Below, one piece after another: positions 20,913 to 31,327 of a stretch of 64,000 nucleotides of DNA. The position numbers and the translations under genes were made by a program. The DNA is from Cladorrhinum sp. PSN259 (taxonomy: Eukaryota > Ascomycota > Sordariomycetes > Sordariales > Podosporaceae). The notes under the pieces are model-generated. The model had not been told where the DNA came from. It worked only from the letters and a program-made list of their open reading frames with translations, and did no database searches. Within the stretch, counting starts at the first letter, position 1. Every line of letters starts with the position of its first letter. The stretch lies in the NCBI GenBank assembly GCA_033725935.1, contig MU867114.1, positions 186,001 through 250,000 on the forward strand, read 5' to 3'.

Positions 20913-22536
20913 ATGCCTCCCAAGGCAGCGCGGCAAGATCCAGTGGATCCAGCACCTCCGGGTGCTGATCCTGGCGACCCGGTATGGCTTACAGAAGCTC
21001 AGTTACTACTGTTTGGCGCACAATTCATGAAAACGGAGCGCGACAGGACCAAAGCAGATTTACAAGCATGGTGGGACACACCCTCGGACCCGGTTTACTA
21101 CAAGCACTTTCTAGACCCGACAACCCAACAGGGACGGGGGTATCTCGCCGATATGTTTGCGAACGACCAGAAGCATTTATGCCTCTTCCTCCCCAACTCG
21201 CATATCGGCGCAGCCACGGTGGCGACGAGGACCGAAATCATGAGCGCACGCACCGAGGCCATCGAGAGACTGACCAGACCACGGGTGAGCGACAAGGACA
21301 AGGGCTACCTGTACATCTACGACGCCACGGTAGCGAAGGAGAACCTGCACCCGTCGTGCTTCAACGGCCCAGAGAAAAACCTCGTGTTGATGAACAGACC
21401 GGCCGAAAAGGCATTGGATATTCTTCACAACCATCTCGCCGACAAACATTTCAGAGTAGCACAGGAAAGGGCTATGAGGTTAAACGCGCGAGAATACGCA
21501 AATCGGGTCACCCAGCTGCTGCGCGAGGAGCGGGTCAAGCTGCGGACCGCCCTGGACACCGAGAGGCGAGACCGCAAAGCCGAGCTGAATCGTGAGATCA
21601 AAATAAGAAAAACCTGGGAAGACATGAACAAGGCAACGGTCGAGAAGCTCAAAGAGCAGATAGACGAACTCAAAGAGCAGTTAGCCATCGCCCAGGCCCA
21701 GGGAGCGGCTTCGGACACTGCGATGCCGGATGCTCCTGATCCCGAGGAGCCTCTGGACGCGCCCGAAAACAAATGGATCGACGTGCGGATGCGGACCCTG
21801 CATTCGCACACCACTTCTTTCAGATATGCAGACCTCAAGACGCCCGCCATGACGGCCGCCAAGAAGGTCATCGCGGTGACGCCGAACCACCAGTACAACA
21901 TATCCACGGGCGGCAGCATCTTCACGGGCCGGTTCGAGGACCGCTACCGCGTCATCAACAACCTGATCCACGGCGGCGACCTAAAGAACGACTGCCGCAT
22001 CGTCGTGGACGAGAGGATCAAGACCCGCCACGACGAGAACAGAAACGAGTACTTTCGTCTGACGTTTGCGCAGACGTACGGAGAGATCAAGCCTGCCGAT
22101 GCCGGCGACATCCTCAAGGCGCTCGAACACGACGATTGCGCACGTCAGGAGGTACTTTGCGGGCCACCAGGGGTTTGTTGACAAGTACATATGCGCGAGG
22201 GACGCCACGTACCGCGAGATAGCAGAGCTCTTCCCGGCCGCCGACCGCCAGATGCACGCAGCGAGCGTCAGTGCCACAAATGTCTTGTTTGCCGCTTACA
22301 TGGCAGAGCTGGTGGATCTCTGCAGAGACGCCGGCGATCTGAGCATGAGGAAGAGGAGGAAGCTGGGCGAGGCGCGGTACAGGGTGTGGGAGTCGGTGAA
22401 TCTGACCTGGCCGTCGGGCGTCTGGAGGAAGCTGACGAACCTGGGCGGGCTGCAGCAGAGGAACTCGGCCTGGAATAAGCCGGGGATTGCCAGTTACCTG
22501 GCTGCTGGTGCTCCCAAGCGAGGTTCTAAGTTTTGA
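20913..22536 (+). pseudogene. Unrecognised tandem family, copy 3, interrupted by one frameshift
   Basis: From the ATG at 20913 the frame runs to a stop at 22181 (422 residues), but family similarity continues one frame over to 22536. The switch falls in GACGATTGCGCACG at 22131-22144; one extra base, probably one of the two T at 22136-22137, explains it. Upstream are the N-domain (MNRPAEKALDILHNHLADKH), a coiled coil, and the C-domain with HGGDLKNDCRIVV and RHDENRNEYFRLTF; downstream is FVDKYICARD, collinear with copy 2. Ignoring the extra base, the product would be about 540 residues, close to copy 1. No plausible intron removes the shift. A base-calling or assembly error would make this an intact gene; otherwise it encodes a protein truncated within its C-domain. 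Confidence 0.65.
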
Positions 22537-22965
22537 ACATGTAAACATGAGATCAAAAATACAACAATACCTCTAAAGTCAGCGATGAATGTGAATCATG
22601 CCAAATTCATTTCCGTCTGGGGACCTGAGCACTTAGTTTCCATGTCGAAGTGCTCGCCATGTGTCGCAAGAAGTTTAAGTGTTCGTTCAGGACCAGACAC
22701 AGAAGGGCATCATATACAGGCCATCGCGGTAGGGTTTTAGCTCCAGGCGGTATCACCCTCATTGCTTTCAGTTTTAGGTTCATGTTGTTGGTGTATAACC
22801 AGCGCAGGCCTTCTTGCTCTTTAGTCCCATGGCAAGAGGTAGCACGAACAGATGGCAAAAGTCATTCCCAGAAGCTCCAAGATTTGTATCTGGGTGTAGG
22901 GGAAAAACAAAAAATTCATTCTGAAGAAGTACAGGAAGTGGTATCAGTCCTGGCCCTCAAAACTT
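22537..22965. other. Convergent intergenic region
   Basis: 3' regions of copy 3 and of the minus-strand DUF7580-like gene. Nothing else is visible. Confidence 0.4.
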
Positions 22966-25055
22966 TCAATAAAGATCCCGCGTAATATCCCTTAATCCGT
23001 CATTCAGCCGCTTGATCTGCTCGGCAGCTTTTGCAAAGAAGAGAATCTGGTCCCCTTCCTCTGTCTGCTCCGAGTCGTCATCGCCATCGTGATGCTCCGT
23101 CCTGCAAGGTGAAAAGTCCCAGGCGATGCACTCCCAGGTGACTGCGAGGTATCTCGGACCAACTCGCTTGAGGTCCTTGAGCTTCTTCCACCACTCGACA
23201 GCAATGTGGTATTCATTTTGTTTTGTCTCGGAAAGTCGGAAATCCTGGAGCCCCTTTTGGCGGAGCGACTCCCACGTGCTGGATAGGCCGAGCTCGAGGA
23301 GCACAATGCCAAATCGGAACGGAAGTTCGTTCTGCGTGGTCCCACGGCATGGTGTTGCGGTAGTACTGCTCAGGCCGCGCGAGTCTTGTCTTTCGAGCTC
23401 AACTCGCAACCTGGGGTTGGAAAGACTCAGTTGCTTGTACTCGGAAAAGCCGCCCTTGTTGAAGAACTGAAGGTCTTTGCTCTGCCATGTGTCGCAGAGC
23501 CACGGGGTGTTGTGGAAATGGAGAAGCGCCATAGCCAGGTTGCTAGCGATCCCGTGCGCCAGTGCGGCGTCCAGAACTCTCATGTAGTGCTGTTCTTGTA
23601 CCCATGAGATCAAGGCCGGGAGAGAAAGCACGTTGCCGGACCATCGTCGCTCCATCGGCTGTAAGTAAAATCGCTGCGTGCACTGTCGCTCGAGACGACC
23701 TATACATTGACGTTGAGGCGAACTGGTCGAGGCCTGGGAGTGCTGAATAAAGTGTCCACAAAAGTCGTTGACAGAGAGCAGGTCAATCAACTGCTGTGTT
23801 TGCGAGTTTTGCTGCGAATTTTCATTCTCTCCAGATATCGTTCCTGGGGGCTGGGAGTTCTTGACAGCAGTGATGGGTAGACCTTCTCTTTGTCTTTGAA
23901 GGGCGGTGTCTAGTTTGTCTAGCACTTCGATGGCAGATGTCACTCCTCCAGACGTTTTGGTCATGCTCGATTGAGCTGGTCCACCGACTCGGATCGTCTC
24001 AAAATGTTCAATCTCAAGCCATAGCGAATCTGAGGGCTCAGGCTGGCTGACCCGTGAAGTTCTGCTGCCCCCGTCGTTCGACACAGACAGTGCAACGTCA
24101 AATTTAACCGTCTCGCTTTCGTGATTGCCGTCAACAAACGATACGCTGACAGAGTGTCTGCGATGACCCAGACAAACCCAATCCTTGGCCATTGTGTGAT
24201 AGAGCGTATTGGATGCAGATCGGATCTCTTGGTATTTCTCGATGATGTTGAAATCCGCAGCGTTTCTCCTTCTTGGTGACTTCATGCTAGCATTTGGTCG
24301 CCGGGAAACTGCGTCGACGGTTTCCATAACGTCCCTCGAGATACTCGCAAAGTCATTGTTTGAATACTCAAGTTGCTTGATAGCTTTTGAAAATGATTCG
24401 TCCTTTTTCAAGATGGCAAATGCCACCCTACTGCTTGTCATTTTGCCCCAAGCTCTACCAACGATGGGGACCAAATCATCGATTCTGGGCCTACTGGACT
24501 GCTATGACCATCAGTCGCCTTGGTCATCGGTGAATATATACTACCTACTCAACTTACGTGATCTCGAGAATTATTATCGGCTGGCGTTGCCATCTCCTGT
24601 TATCATCAATATTTAGAGTCAGCCCAGTTCTTCATGCTTGTAATTGGTCGTCACCGTACATGCTTCGTCAGTTCCTTGTCAATCGTTTCGAGCGAAGCTT
24701 TGATCGAGTTCACCAGATTGAGGCAATGGCTAAGCTGCTCATGGAGCTCACTCGGAGTCAGGAGATGTTGTGCTGCGGGCCGGGATGGGCCTAAATGTGA
24801 GGCAGAGCTTTCGTCCCCCTGCATGCCGGCTTGCGCTAGCCATGACTCCAATATGGCACGATTGTTGTCCAGATTTGAATTGAAGCGTCTTCCGTTATTC
24901 GTAAATCGAGTTTGAAGTGAGATGACCCTCGTAGCCAAGCTGCTGACCCTTTTGTTGTAGTTTCGATAGCTTGAGATACGCGAAGCGACACGATCAGAGC
25001 TCTCGATGGTTACCGAGATCACACCCAGCAAGAGTCCGACGGTCTCGAGTGGCAT
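22966..25055 (-). CDS. DUF7580-like fungal protein
   Basis: Exons 24660-25055, 24558-24596 and 22966-24501 (introns 61 and 56 bp) give about 656 residues. The start MPLETVGLLLGVISVTIES matches the opening of many fungal proteins with a long helical N-domain. A predicted helical region with LATRVISLQTRF follows; the C-terminal half has blocks such as LALLHFHNTPWL and PFRFGIVLLELGLSSTWESL, reminiscent of the DUF7580 / kinase-like region of lineage-expanded fungal proteins. The DUF7580 match is from memory and not checked. Function is unknown. It is divergent from the zinc-finger protein at 25454 and sits inside the tandem family array, on the opposite strand. Confidence 0.7.
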
Positions 25056-25453
25056 TGTACGGCAGATAAGGTATACACGCCTAATAATTGGCTTATCTAA
25101 AAGTAAAAGTAGCTTTCGAAGGTTCAGAATGACAATCCTGCGAGGGGATAAGACTGAATGGAGGCCTTTCCGGTATCTGACGGCGGAGAGACCATGGGGT
25201 AAAGTCATCAGGTAGGAAAGAGGGGTTGCCAAACTGCAAATGGGCTGCATGGAGGAACGCCTCGTATAGGCCAGGTTAGCGATGCCGGCTGCCAGGCCCT
25301 CGATACACATGAGAGATTGGTCCATAAAGCTTGTATGGTAAATTTACCCCTCATCCATGCATGCAGGACATAGGTTCTTCCATCGTCAAGCTCTATCACG
25401 CAGGCACTTGTTTCTCTCAAGCATACGAGAAAAGAACCACGAGAACTATCATC
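25056..25453. other. Divergent promoter region
   Basis: About 400 bp between two genes transcribed away from each other; probably a shared or back-to-back promoter. No distinctive motif found by eye. Confidence 0.4.
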
Positions 25454-26470
25454 ATGTCTTTGGAGAAAAGTTCCATCGTCGAGCGATGGCGTGATAGCCA
25501 TGAGAACTCCTCGATCCCAGATCTCGGCCCCGTTAGCTCATTTTGGAGCTCTAACCTTTCACTTTTCAAGAATCTTCTTCGTCTGGCAAAGACAGCAGAG
25601 CCCTTCCTTCCCCCGTCCGACTTATTTCCCAGACTTGTCAGCGAGCTGCAACGTTTTTACCTCTGGGGCGACGGGGTCTCGGCATCTCAAGGACATCTCG
25701 ACAAAGTCTTGGACCAGTCGGCAGAGTTGCGTCACGGCACTCTCTTCATCATGGATCAGCTAAGTCGCACACTTTCAGACGACCTTTACCGACTTGTCAA
25801 CACCAAACCTCACCGTGATAACGCACTTACTGCCGCAATGACCGAAATTCACCAGATGCAAAAAATAGCAGACAACTTTTTGAGCGCCGATGAGGTCGAC
25901 ATGGACCCCGAGCTAGATTGTTCATCATTACCCGAGAACCTCGAAATGGTCAGCCTCGATGCGGAAGAAGTCCTGGAAGATATTATCACTTATATTGACT
26001 GCTTGATGGATCTTTGCGATGCCTTGGAGAATCCTACCCACAATGCTCTCGAGGAAGAAGATGCGGTAGAGTTGGGGACGGAAATATCGCTGTCGGGTTT
26101 GCCTCGATCATCCCTCAATGATCAGGTCGTTGATGACGATGATGATGATGGGAGTATGCGGCCCGACAGCGCCGACCTTCCCCCCCTCCAACTACAACAA
26201 ATTAATTCTGGAGAGGTTGATACTGAGGAGGATGATGACACAGATGGGGCTGATAGTGCTGACGCTTCTCCATCCCAACCGCCACACAATAACCTTGGCG
26301 AGGTTGGCACTGAGGAGCATAATGATAGAATTGATTGGGGTGGGGAATACGACTGCTGCAAGTGTGGAGAATATGGGACAATCGGCTTCAGCTCGGCTCT
26401 GACATGCGTCAACCTCCAGTGCGGTCACTCGAGGTGTTCATCTTGTTCCATGGCCCCGTTGGACAGATAA
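25454..26470 (+). CDS. Acidic fungal protein with C-terminal Cys-rich zinc finger
   Basis: Single exon, 338 residues; the start is taken at ATCATCATGTC. The N-terminal half is helical (residues about 20-120, with LVSELQRFYLWGDGVSASQG), resembling the N-domain of fungal-specific proteins that carry zinc fingers. The middle is very acidic, with two imperfect repeats ending LGEVGTEE and SGEVDTEE. The C-terminus has CCKCGEYG...CVNLQCGHSRCSSC, with Cys/His spacing consistent with a zinc-binding fold and a stop soon after, as is usual in such proteins. No enzymatic motif is seen. It is divergently paired with the DUF7580-like gene. Confidence 0.65.
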   Translation: MSLEKSSIVERWRDSHENSSIPDLGPVSSFWSSNLSLFKNLLRLAKTAEPFLPPSDLFPRLVSELQRFYLWGDGVSASQGHLDKVLDQSAELRHGTLFIMDQLSRTLSDDLYRLVNTKPHRDNALTAAMTEIHQMQKIADNFLSADEVDMDPELDCSSLPENLEMVSLDAEEVLEDIITYIDCLMDLCDALENPTHNALEEEDAVELGTEISLSGLPRSSLNDQVVDDDDDDGSMRPDSADLPPLQLQQINSGEVDTEEDDDTDGADSADASPSQPPHNNLGEVGTEEHNDRIDWGGEYDCCKCGEYGTIGFSSALTCVNLQCGHSRCSSCSMAPLDR

Positions 26471-26488
26471 ACGCCCAGAATCCTATCC

Positions 26489-27204
26489 GTGGTTGCCATT
26501 TTCGAATCACAAAAAACGCATAAAAGTCCTGACGAGTTTAGCACGAACGACCCAGAGAATGTCCTAGCCGGTTATCATATTAGGCCTGACTTACCACCAC
26601 ACTTCAGCAAAGAAGGTGGACTGGTTGGGCCAGAAACCAGGTACCCGATTCGGAAGCGTCAGTCTCTAATGATACACGCACTCGACGGCAATTGTGGTAT
26701 GAATTTGGTAGTATTATCGGTTGCGAAGCCACATTTGAGGTGTTCGACGACCGTAAATGGGTCGATCATCATCTTGACCACCTGGGCGGCCAATTACCTC
26801 TGAACTCGAATTGCTGGTTTTGCGATGATATTCGCTTCACAGCTGCACACTCTAGCAACGTACTCGAAAGATTTCACGATCGGATGGAACACATCAAAGA
26901 CCATATCATGTTAAACCCTAATGATGTACATCATATACGGCCGGACTTTAACTTGGTCCAACATGCTCGCGAAATCGGCCTACTTCCTGAAAAGATGTAC
27001 AAACACGCGATGGAATATGGCGAATTACCTCTAGAATATCGGCTGCCGGAATCATCGTCGTCAACTCAGCAACCAAATCAGACTTCTCCGTCACGAGCGG
27101 GCAAAGAATATGTCGAGGTCTCAGCGAGGCGGGATCGGCGGAGAGACCGGCCTAGGGACCGGACCAGGGACCGAAATCGCGTCCAAGACGACAGTAACGT
27201 TTGA
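26489..27204 (+). pseudogene. Possible gene remnant or unresolved 3' exons
   Basis: Two overlapping open frames follow the zinc-finger gene. One (26489-26803) is in the same frame as that gene but beyond its stop; the other (to 27204) is shifted. The second encodes a coherent segment, WYEFGSIIGCEATFEVFDD...CWFCDDIRF, a predicted helix (RFHDRMEHIKDHI), VQHAREIGLL, and an Arg/Asp-rich tail. It looks like the C-terminal part of a fungal C2H2-type protein. It has no convincing ATG, and I could not find a splice joining the frames. It may be a fragment broken by a frameshift, or the end of the preceding gene with missed introns. Confidence 0.35.
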
Positions 27205-27813
27205 ATAGACCAGTTGTCAAATCCTAAGCATCTCAAAGATTTCCAATGGTGGAAAAGCGGGAACCCATTTTTCTGATGATTGAAAGAAAGAGGCTTGGGC
27301 TGATTGGAAGAAGAATGTGAAGAAGGTGTCCAGAGTTTAGAACACCCCCTTCCCGCCCACTATAAAGAGACATTAGTTTCTAAATCTTGCATAAACCGTG
27401 TGAAGCCTAACAAATTATTTCCTCGTGGGCTTCTTTCTGGTTTTCACGGAGAAATCTCGTCTTAACTTGCCGTCTTTGAGAAGCCTTGTATAACCTTGAA
27501 GGAAGCCGGCCCTGAACTACGCTGAGTAGGCCTGATTAAAGCGGTAGGATTAGCCAAACTATATTTGGGACTCCGTGAGATTTATATTCGTCGCAGACTA
27601 CCTAAATATTTGTTTGTAAGTATCCATGTACCGAGCGTAAACTTCTTTCATTGCCTTGTTTCTTGTTGATACTTCCGCAACCGGAAAAAAAACATCTTTT
27701 GTATCAGATCCATTGTTTTCATGTTGCCTTGTAATAACTCTTCTGTAATATTACGGTCCGTCGACTTTTACTTCCTTCAAGACGCACGTTCACAGTTAAT
27801 CAAGTACCTAATC
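27205..27813. other. Intergenic upstream of copy 4
   Basis: About 600 bp, AT-rich, with the shared promoter element at 27674-27687. No gene is visible. Confidence 0.45.
27674..27687 (+). promoter_or_regulatory. Family promoter element, copy 4 (TTCCGCAACCGGAA)
   Basis: An exact copy of the 14-bp inverted repeat before copy 3, about 127 bp upstream of the copy 4 start, again preceded by TTGTTGAT. It survives although the gene it serves is broken. Confidence 0.65.
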
Positions 27814-29434
27814 ATGGCGAATAGACAGAATATCGGGCCTCTGGGTGCGGCTCCGAGAGGCGGAGGGGCTCCTCCTCCTCCTACCCTTCTACCGCCAGAC
27901 AAGGAGGAAGATGCGCTAGGGCCCGTATTCGCACTCGAAGATAACGATGTCGTTATGGAGGACTTGGATTTAACAGACAAGTACGATCCCAAGACCTTGC
28001 GAACACGTCTGCGCGCGGTACGGGAATACTTCTCTATTGAATTCTTTGACCCCGGTGAGCCAGAGGACAACTACGCCTACGGTAATCTCCAGCGCAGGAC
28101 ACGTCACAACGTCCTACTTGGCCTCAACAACATTCCACCTTTGGATACCTGGCCCGCGAATGACAGAGATGAAGCGATTGAGGATGCATGGACGGATGCA
28201 CTGGAAGCGTACAAGTTCATGGATGAATCGATTAGGCTCCTGGTTCTTAATCGACAGCAGATGGCCAAGCACGGATTAACACAGCGTTTCGGTAACAACC
28301 CGGTTATCTGGATGAACTATAGTGCCTACCACGTGGGTGATTTCATGCACACGTCCTTGTTGGAACAGAAGATGGAGGCACTGGGCTCAAGAATACCGAG
28401 CTACGGGAAACACGCTGAAGCGAACTTTTGACGAACTCGGAGCCGATGCAGACGCCTAAAGAGACCAACAAACAACTCGTGTCCCGCCTGAAGAACCAGC
28501 TTCGAGAACAAGCAGAAACGCTCGAGAACACGCACAAAGCAGAGCTGGCCAGGGTCCAGACGGAGCATTAAGACGAGATGACCAGACTCCAGGACGAGCT
28601 GTCTACCATAAAGTAGCACTTAGAGTTACCTGACACGGCCGCAAGGGATCCCGATACCCCCCTCGACAGCTTCGCCAACCGATGGGTCGACATCCGAGTG
28701 CGGGACCTGTCCAACTTAGGGAGACCAAGGATAGTTCCAATACACGGAAATGTTATGGGCAGAGACCCAGACATGGACAAGATTGAAAACATGGTGGACA
28801 AGCAACCGCCGCCCTATCCCCGGCCCCATTCGCGATGGCAAGGCTTCAGGCACCTTGTCAACTACACGGTTCACGGCGGGGACCTCAGGTCCGACAGCAT
28901 CCTGCTCAGAGACAACAGGGTAGAGCCCCGCCACGGCCCCGAAAGAACCTAGTACTATAGGAAGAGCTACGAGTGGGTGTACCACATCAAGACCACAGAC
29001 GTAGCCGCAGTCGCCAACGCTCTGAACCACCCGGACGCCACGTGGAGGAAGATTGCCGAGGGCCACAGGAGGTTCATAGGCAAGTACGTCTACTGCCGGC
29101 AACATCACTATGAGTGGAACGCCCACCGAAATCCAGAACAATGGCGGCACAGATATTGAGCGAGCTCCACGCTGTCAACGGGACCAACAAGCTCTTTGAA
29201 CAATATACTACCGACTTTGCCGCGTTCTGCAGGAGCCCCGAGACAGCGAGTCCAGCCTTGATCCAGCAAATTCACAACAGATGATGGGAATGCTATAGCG
29301 ACTTGAAGCAAAACTGGGGGCACCCACCTCCCTTCTGGGATGAAATGACGCAGATTGCAAAGAGTCACCAATTATTTGGACACATGCCAAAACCCGAGCT
29401 CGCCGAACGTTGGGCTTATGACCCACTACCTTAA
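27814..29434 (+). pseudogene. Unrecognised tandem family, copy 4, decayed
   Basis: The first frame (27814-28431, 205 residues) keeps the N-domain, with MNYSAYHVGDFMHTSLLEQK matching the corresponding block of copy 2. It then breaks: a frameshift near 28400-28430, and in-frame stops at 28569 and 28614 inside a coiled-coil stretch and at 28950 inside the C-domain. Between the stops, recognisable family blocks persist: FANRWVDIRVRDL, VHGGDLRSD and GKYVYCR. A further frame change near 29120 leads to TTDFAAFCRSPE, matching the copy 2 segment ASDFARFCANP, and to a last stop at 29432. At the 28950 stop, copies 2 and 3 have a GAG codon, so that change is a G-to-T transversion rather than a RIP-type transition. 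Clearly a pseudogene. Confidence 0.85.
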
Positions 29435-29654
29435 TAAACCAAGAGAGTCCAGAGCCAGGCAGACACCCCTGTCAAATATATGCATGCGGTCTAGCCCAAT
29501 CCGCTCAGCTGAGCTGAAACCCGTCGTCGCGACGGTGAGGGGTGAATGAGGGGTCTTGGCTTTAATATTTTTGGCGCCCGAGTTTCCCCAAACAACATTG
29601 AACTTGCCACTTTTAACTCCTCTCCCGACAATTGTTCTGAACAGGAAAATAGCC

Positions 29655-29770
29655 ATGAATAGTCCTGGAAACAACTATGGGCAGTATGCCCCTAACCAGC
29701 CCCCTGGTCAATATCAACATCAACAAATGCAGCAACCACTGGCACAGCAACCGCAACCGCAACCACAACC

Positions 29771-29813
<43 letters not shown>

Positions 29814-31294
29814 TACATGCATCAGCAACAGCCACAGCCACAGCAGCAACAACAGTACATGTATCAACAGCAGCCACAACAGCAACAGGAGTTTCAGCAT
29901 CTGCAATTTTACTACCCGCAATCCCAGACTGTACAGGCTGTAGCTCACTCGCAGGCTCAGCCTCAACAACAGTCTCCGCAGCAATATCAACATATGCCCG
30001 CCACAGGTACAGGTCCACAGCGAGTTCAGTCTCTTTCGAGAAAGCCCCTGGCACCCGCTTCTCCTCCGGCGTTTATTGCCGAGCTGCCTGGTTGTGAGCC
30101 TACTGTGTCGGCCTCACCAAGCAAGCCAAGCTCGATAGCCGAGAGCAGCTCTGGTCTTATACCTGTCGAGAAGACACCGCCCCCGGACCACGAGGGACTT
30201 ATTTTTCACGAGGCTATCCCAACACCTGCTCCTCAGCAGCATGGATATCCCATCGCATCAGTCACCTCCTTTTCCACGGCTCACTCATCGTCTCCTGTTG
30301 TCTCCCCGAGCATCACAACAGCAACCACAGCAACCCCAATCACATCACCACCCACGCCGAGTCAGTTTATGCCCGTGACAGCTTCTCCCACTCCTCCCCC
30401 GCCACAGAGCGTATCATACTCGCCAGCGGCATACCCCCCGAGGCCAACTTCCATGATGGCCACTCATCAACCACAATTTCCCGTCGGTCCTTCAACTATG
30501 CCAACCATGTCTAATATCATGCCTTCTACTAATCCTTTTCCCGTCAATAACACCGCTCCCATGAGTCCTCAGTACAACTACCCAGTATCTCAGCCAGTCA
30601 ATATTGGCCCTCAGGGCCAGGTTCACGGTCCCTCTGGCCCCCAGACTCAGTTCCAACCTCCATCTGGCCCAGGTCAAATCACGATGGTCCCTCTCCAAGC
30701 CCAACCTACGCCAGTTCAAGCTCCATCTGGCCCAGGTCAAGTCATGATGGTCCCTGTCCAAGCCCGACCCATGTCAGTTCAAGCTCCACCTGGCCCAGGC
30801 CAAGTAATGATGGTTCCCGTCCAAGCACAACAACAACAACAACAACAACAACATGCGCCAATGCAGGCACCTGGCACCATGCCCGGTCGAACACCAAGCA
30901 CCGCTGGTGGCCAAAAGTTTGGAGATTTTGCCAATTCCGTCTTCAGCAAGGACACGATGAAATGGAGCAAGAAGACTGCGAGCCGTTCGTGGGGAGCTAT
31001 AAAGAGTGCCGCTTCGAGTGCTCATCAAGCTGCCACTGATGCTCAACTTGCCGCTCGACAGGCTGCTGAGCAGAAGAAGCAGCAAAAGATGGCGCAGCAG
31101 GCTGCAATGGTAGCGCAGGTTCAACATCAACAACAACAACAGCAGCAGCAGCAACAAGTCCCTCAAGGATGGCAACCTCTGGCTGGTCAAGTACAGCAGC
31201 AGCAAGCTCCAGTCTGGTCGCCTGTTCAGGGTCAGGGGCAGGTACAGGGACAAGCGCGGTGGAGTGGACAGCAGATGCAAGCTCCCATGAGTCC

Positions 31295-31327
<33 letters not shown>

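Noticed and set aside
16447..22536. The tandem family as transposon-derived (for example a gag-like protein)
   Set aside because: No terminal repeats, reverse transcriptase, integrase or transposase motifs were seen near any copy, and each copy has its own promoter element.
27814..29434. RIP as the cause of copy 4 decay
   Set aside because: At least one stop is a transversion relative to sister copies and there are frameshifts, which RIP does not produce.
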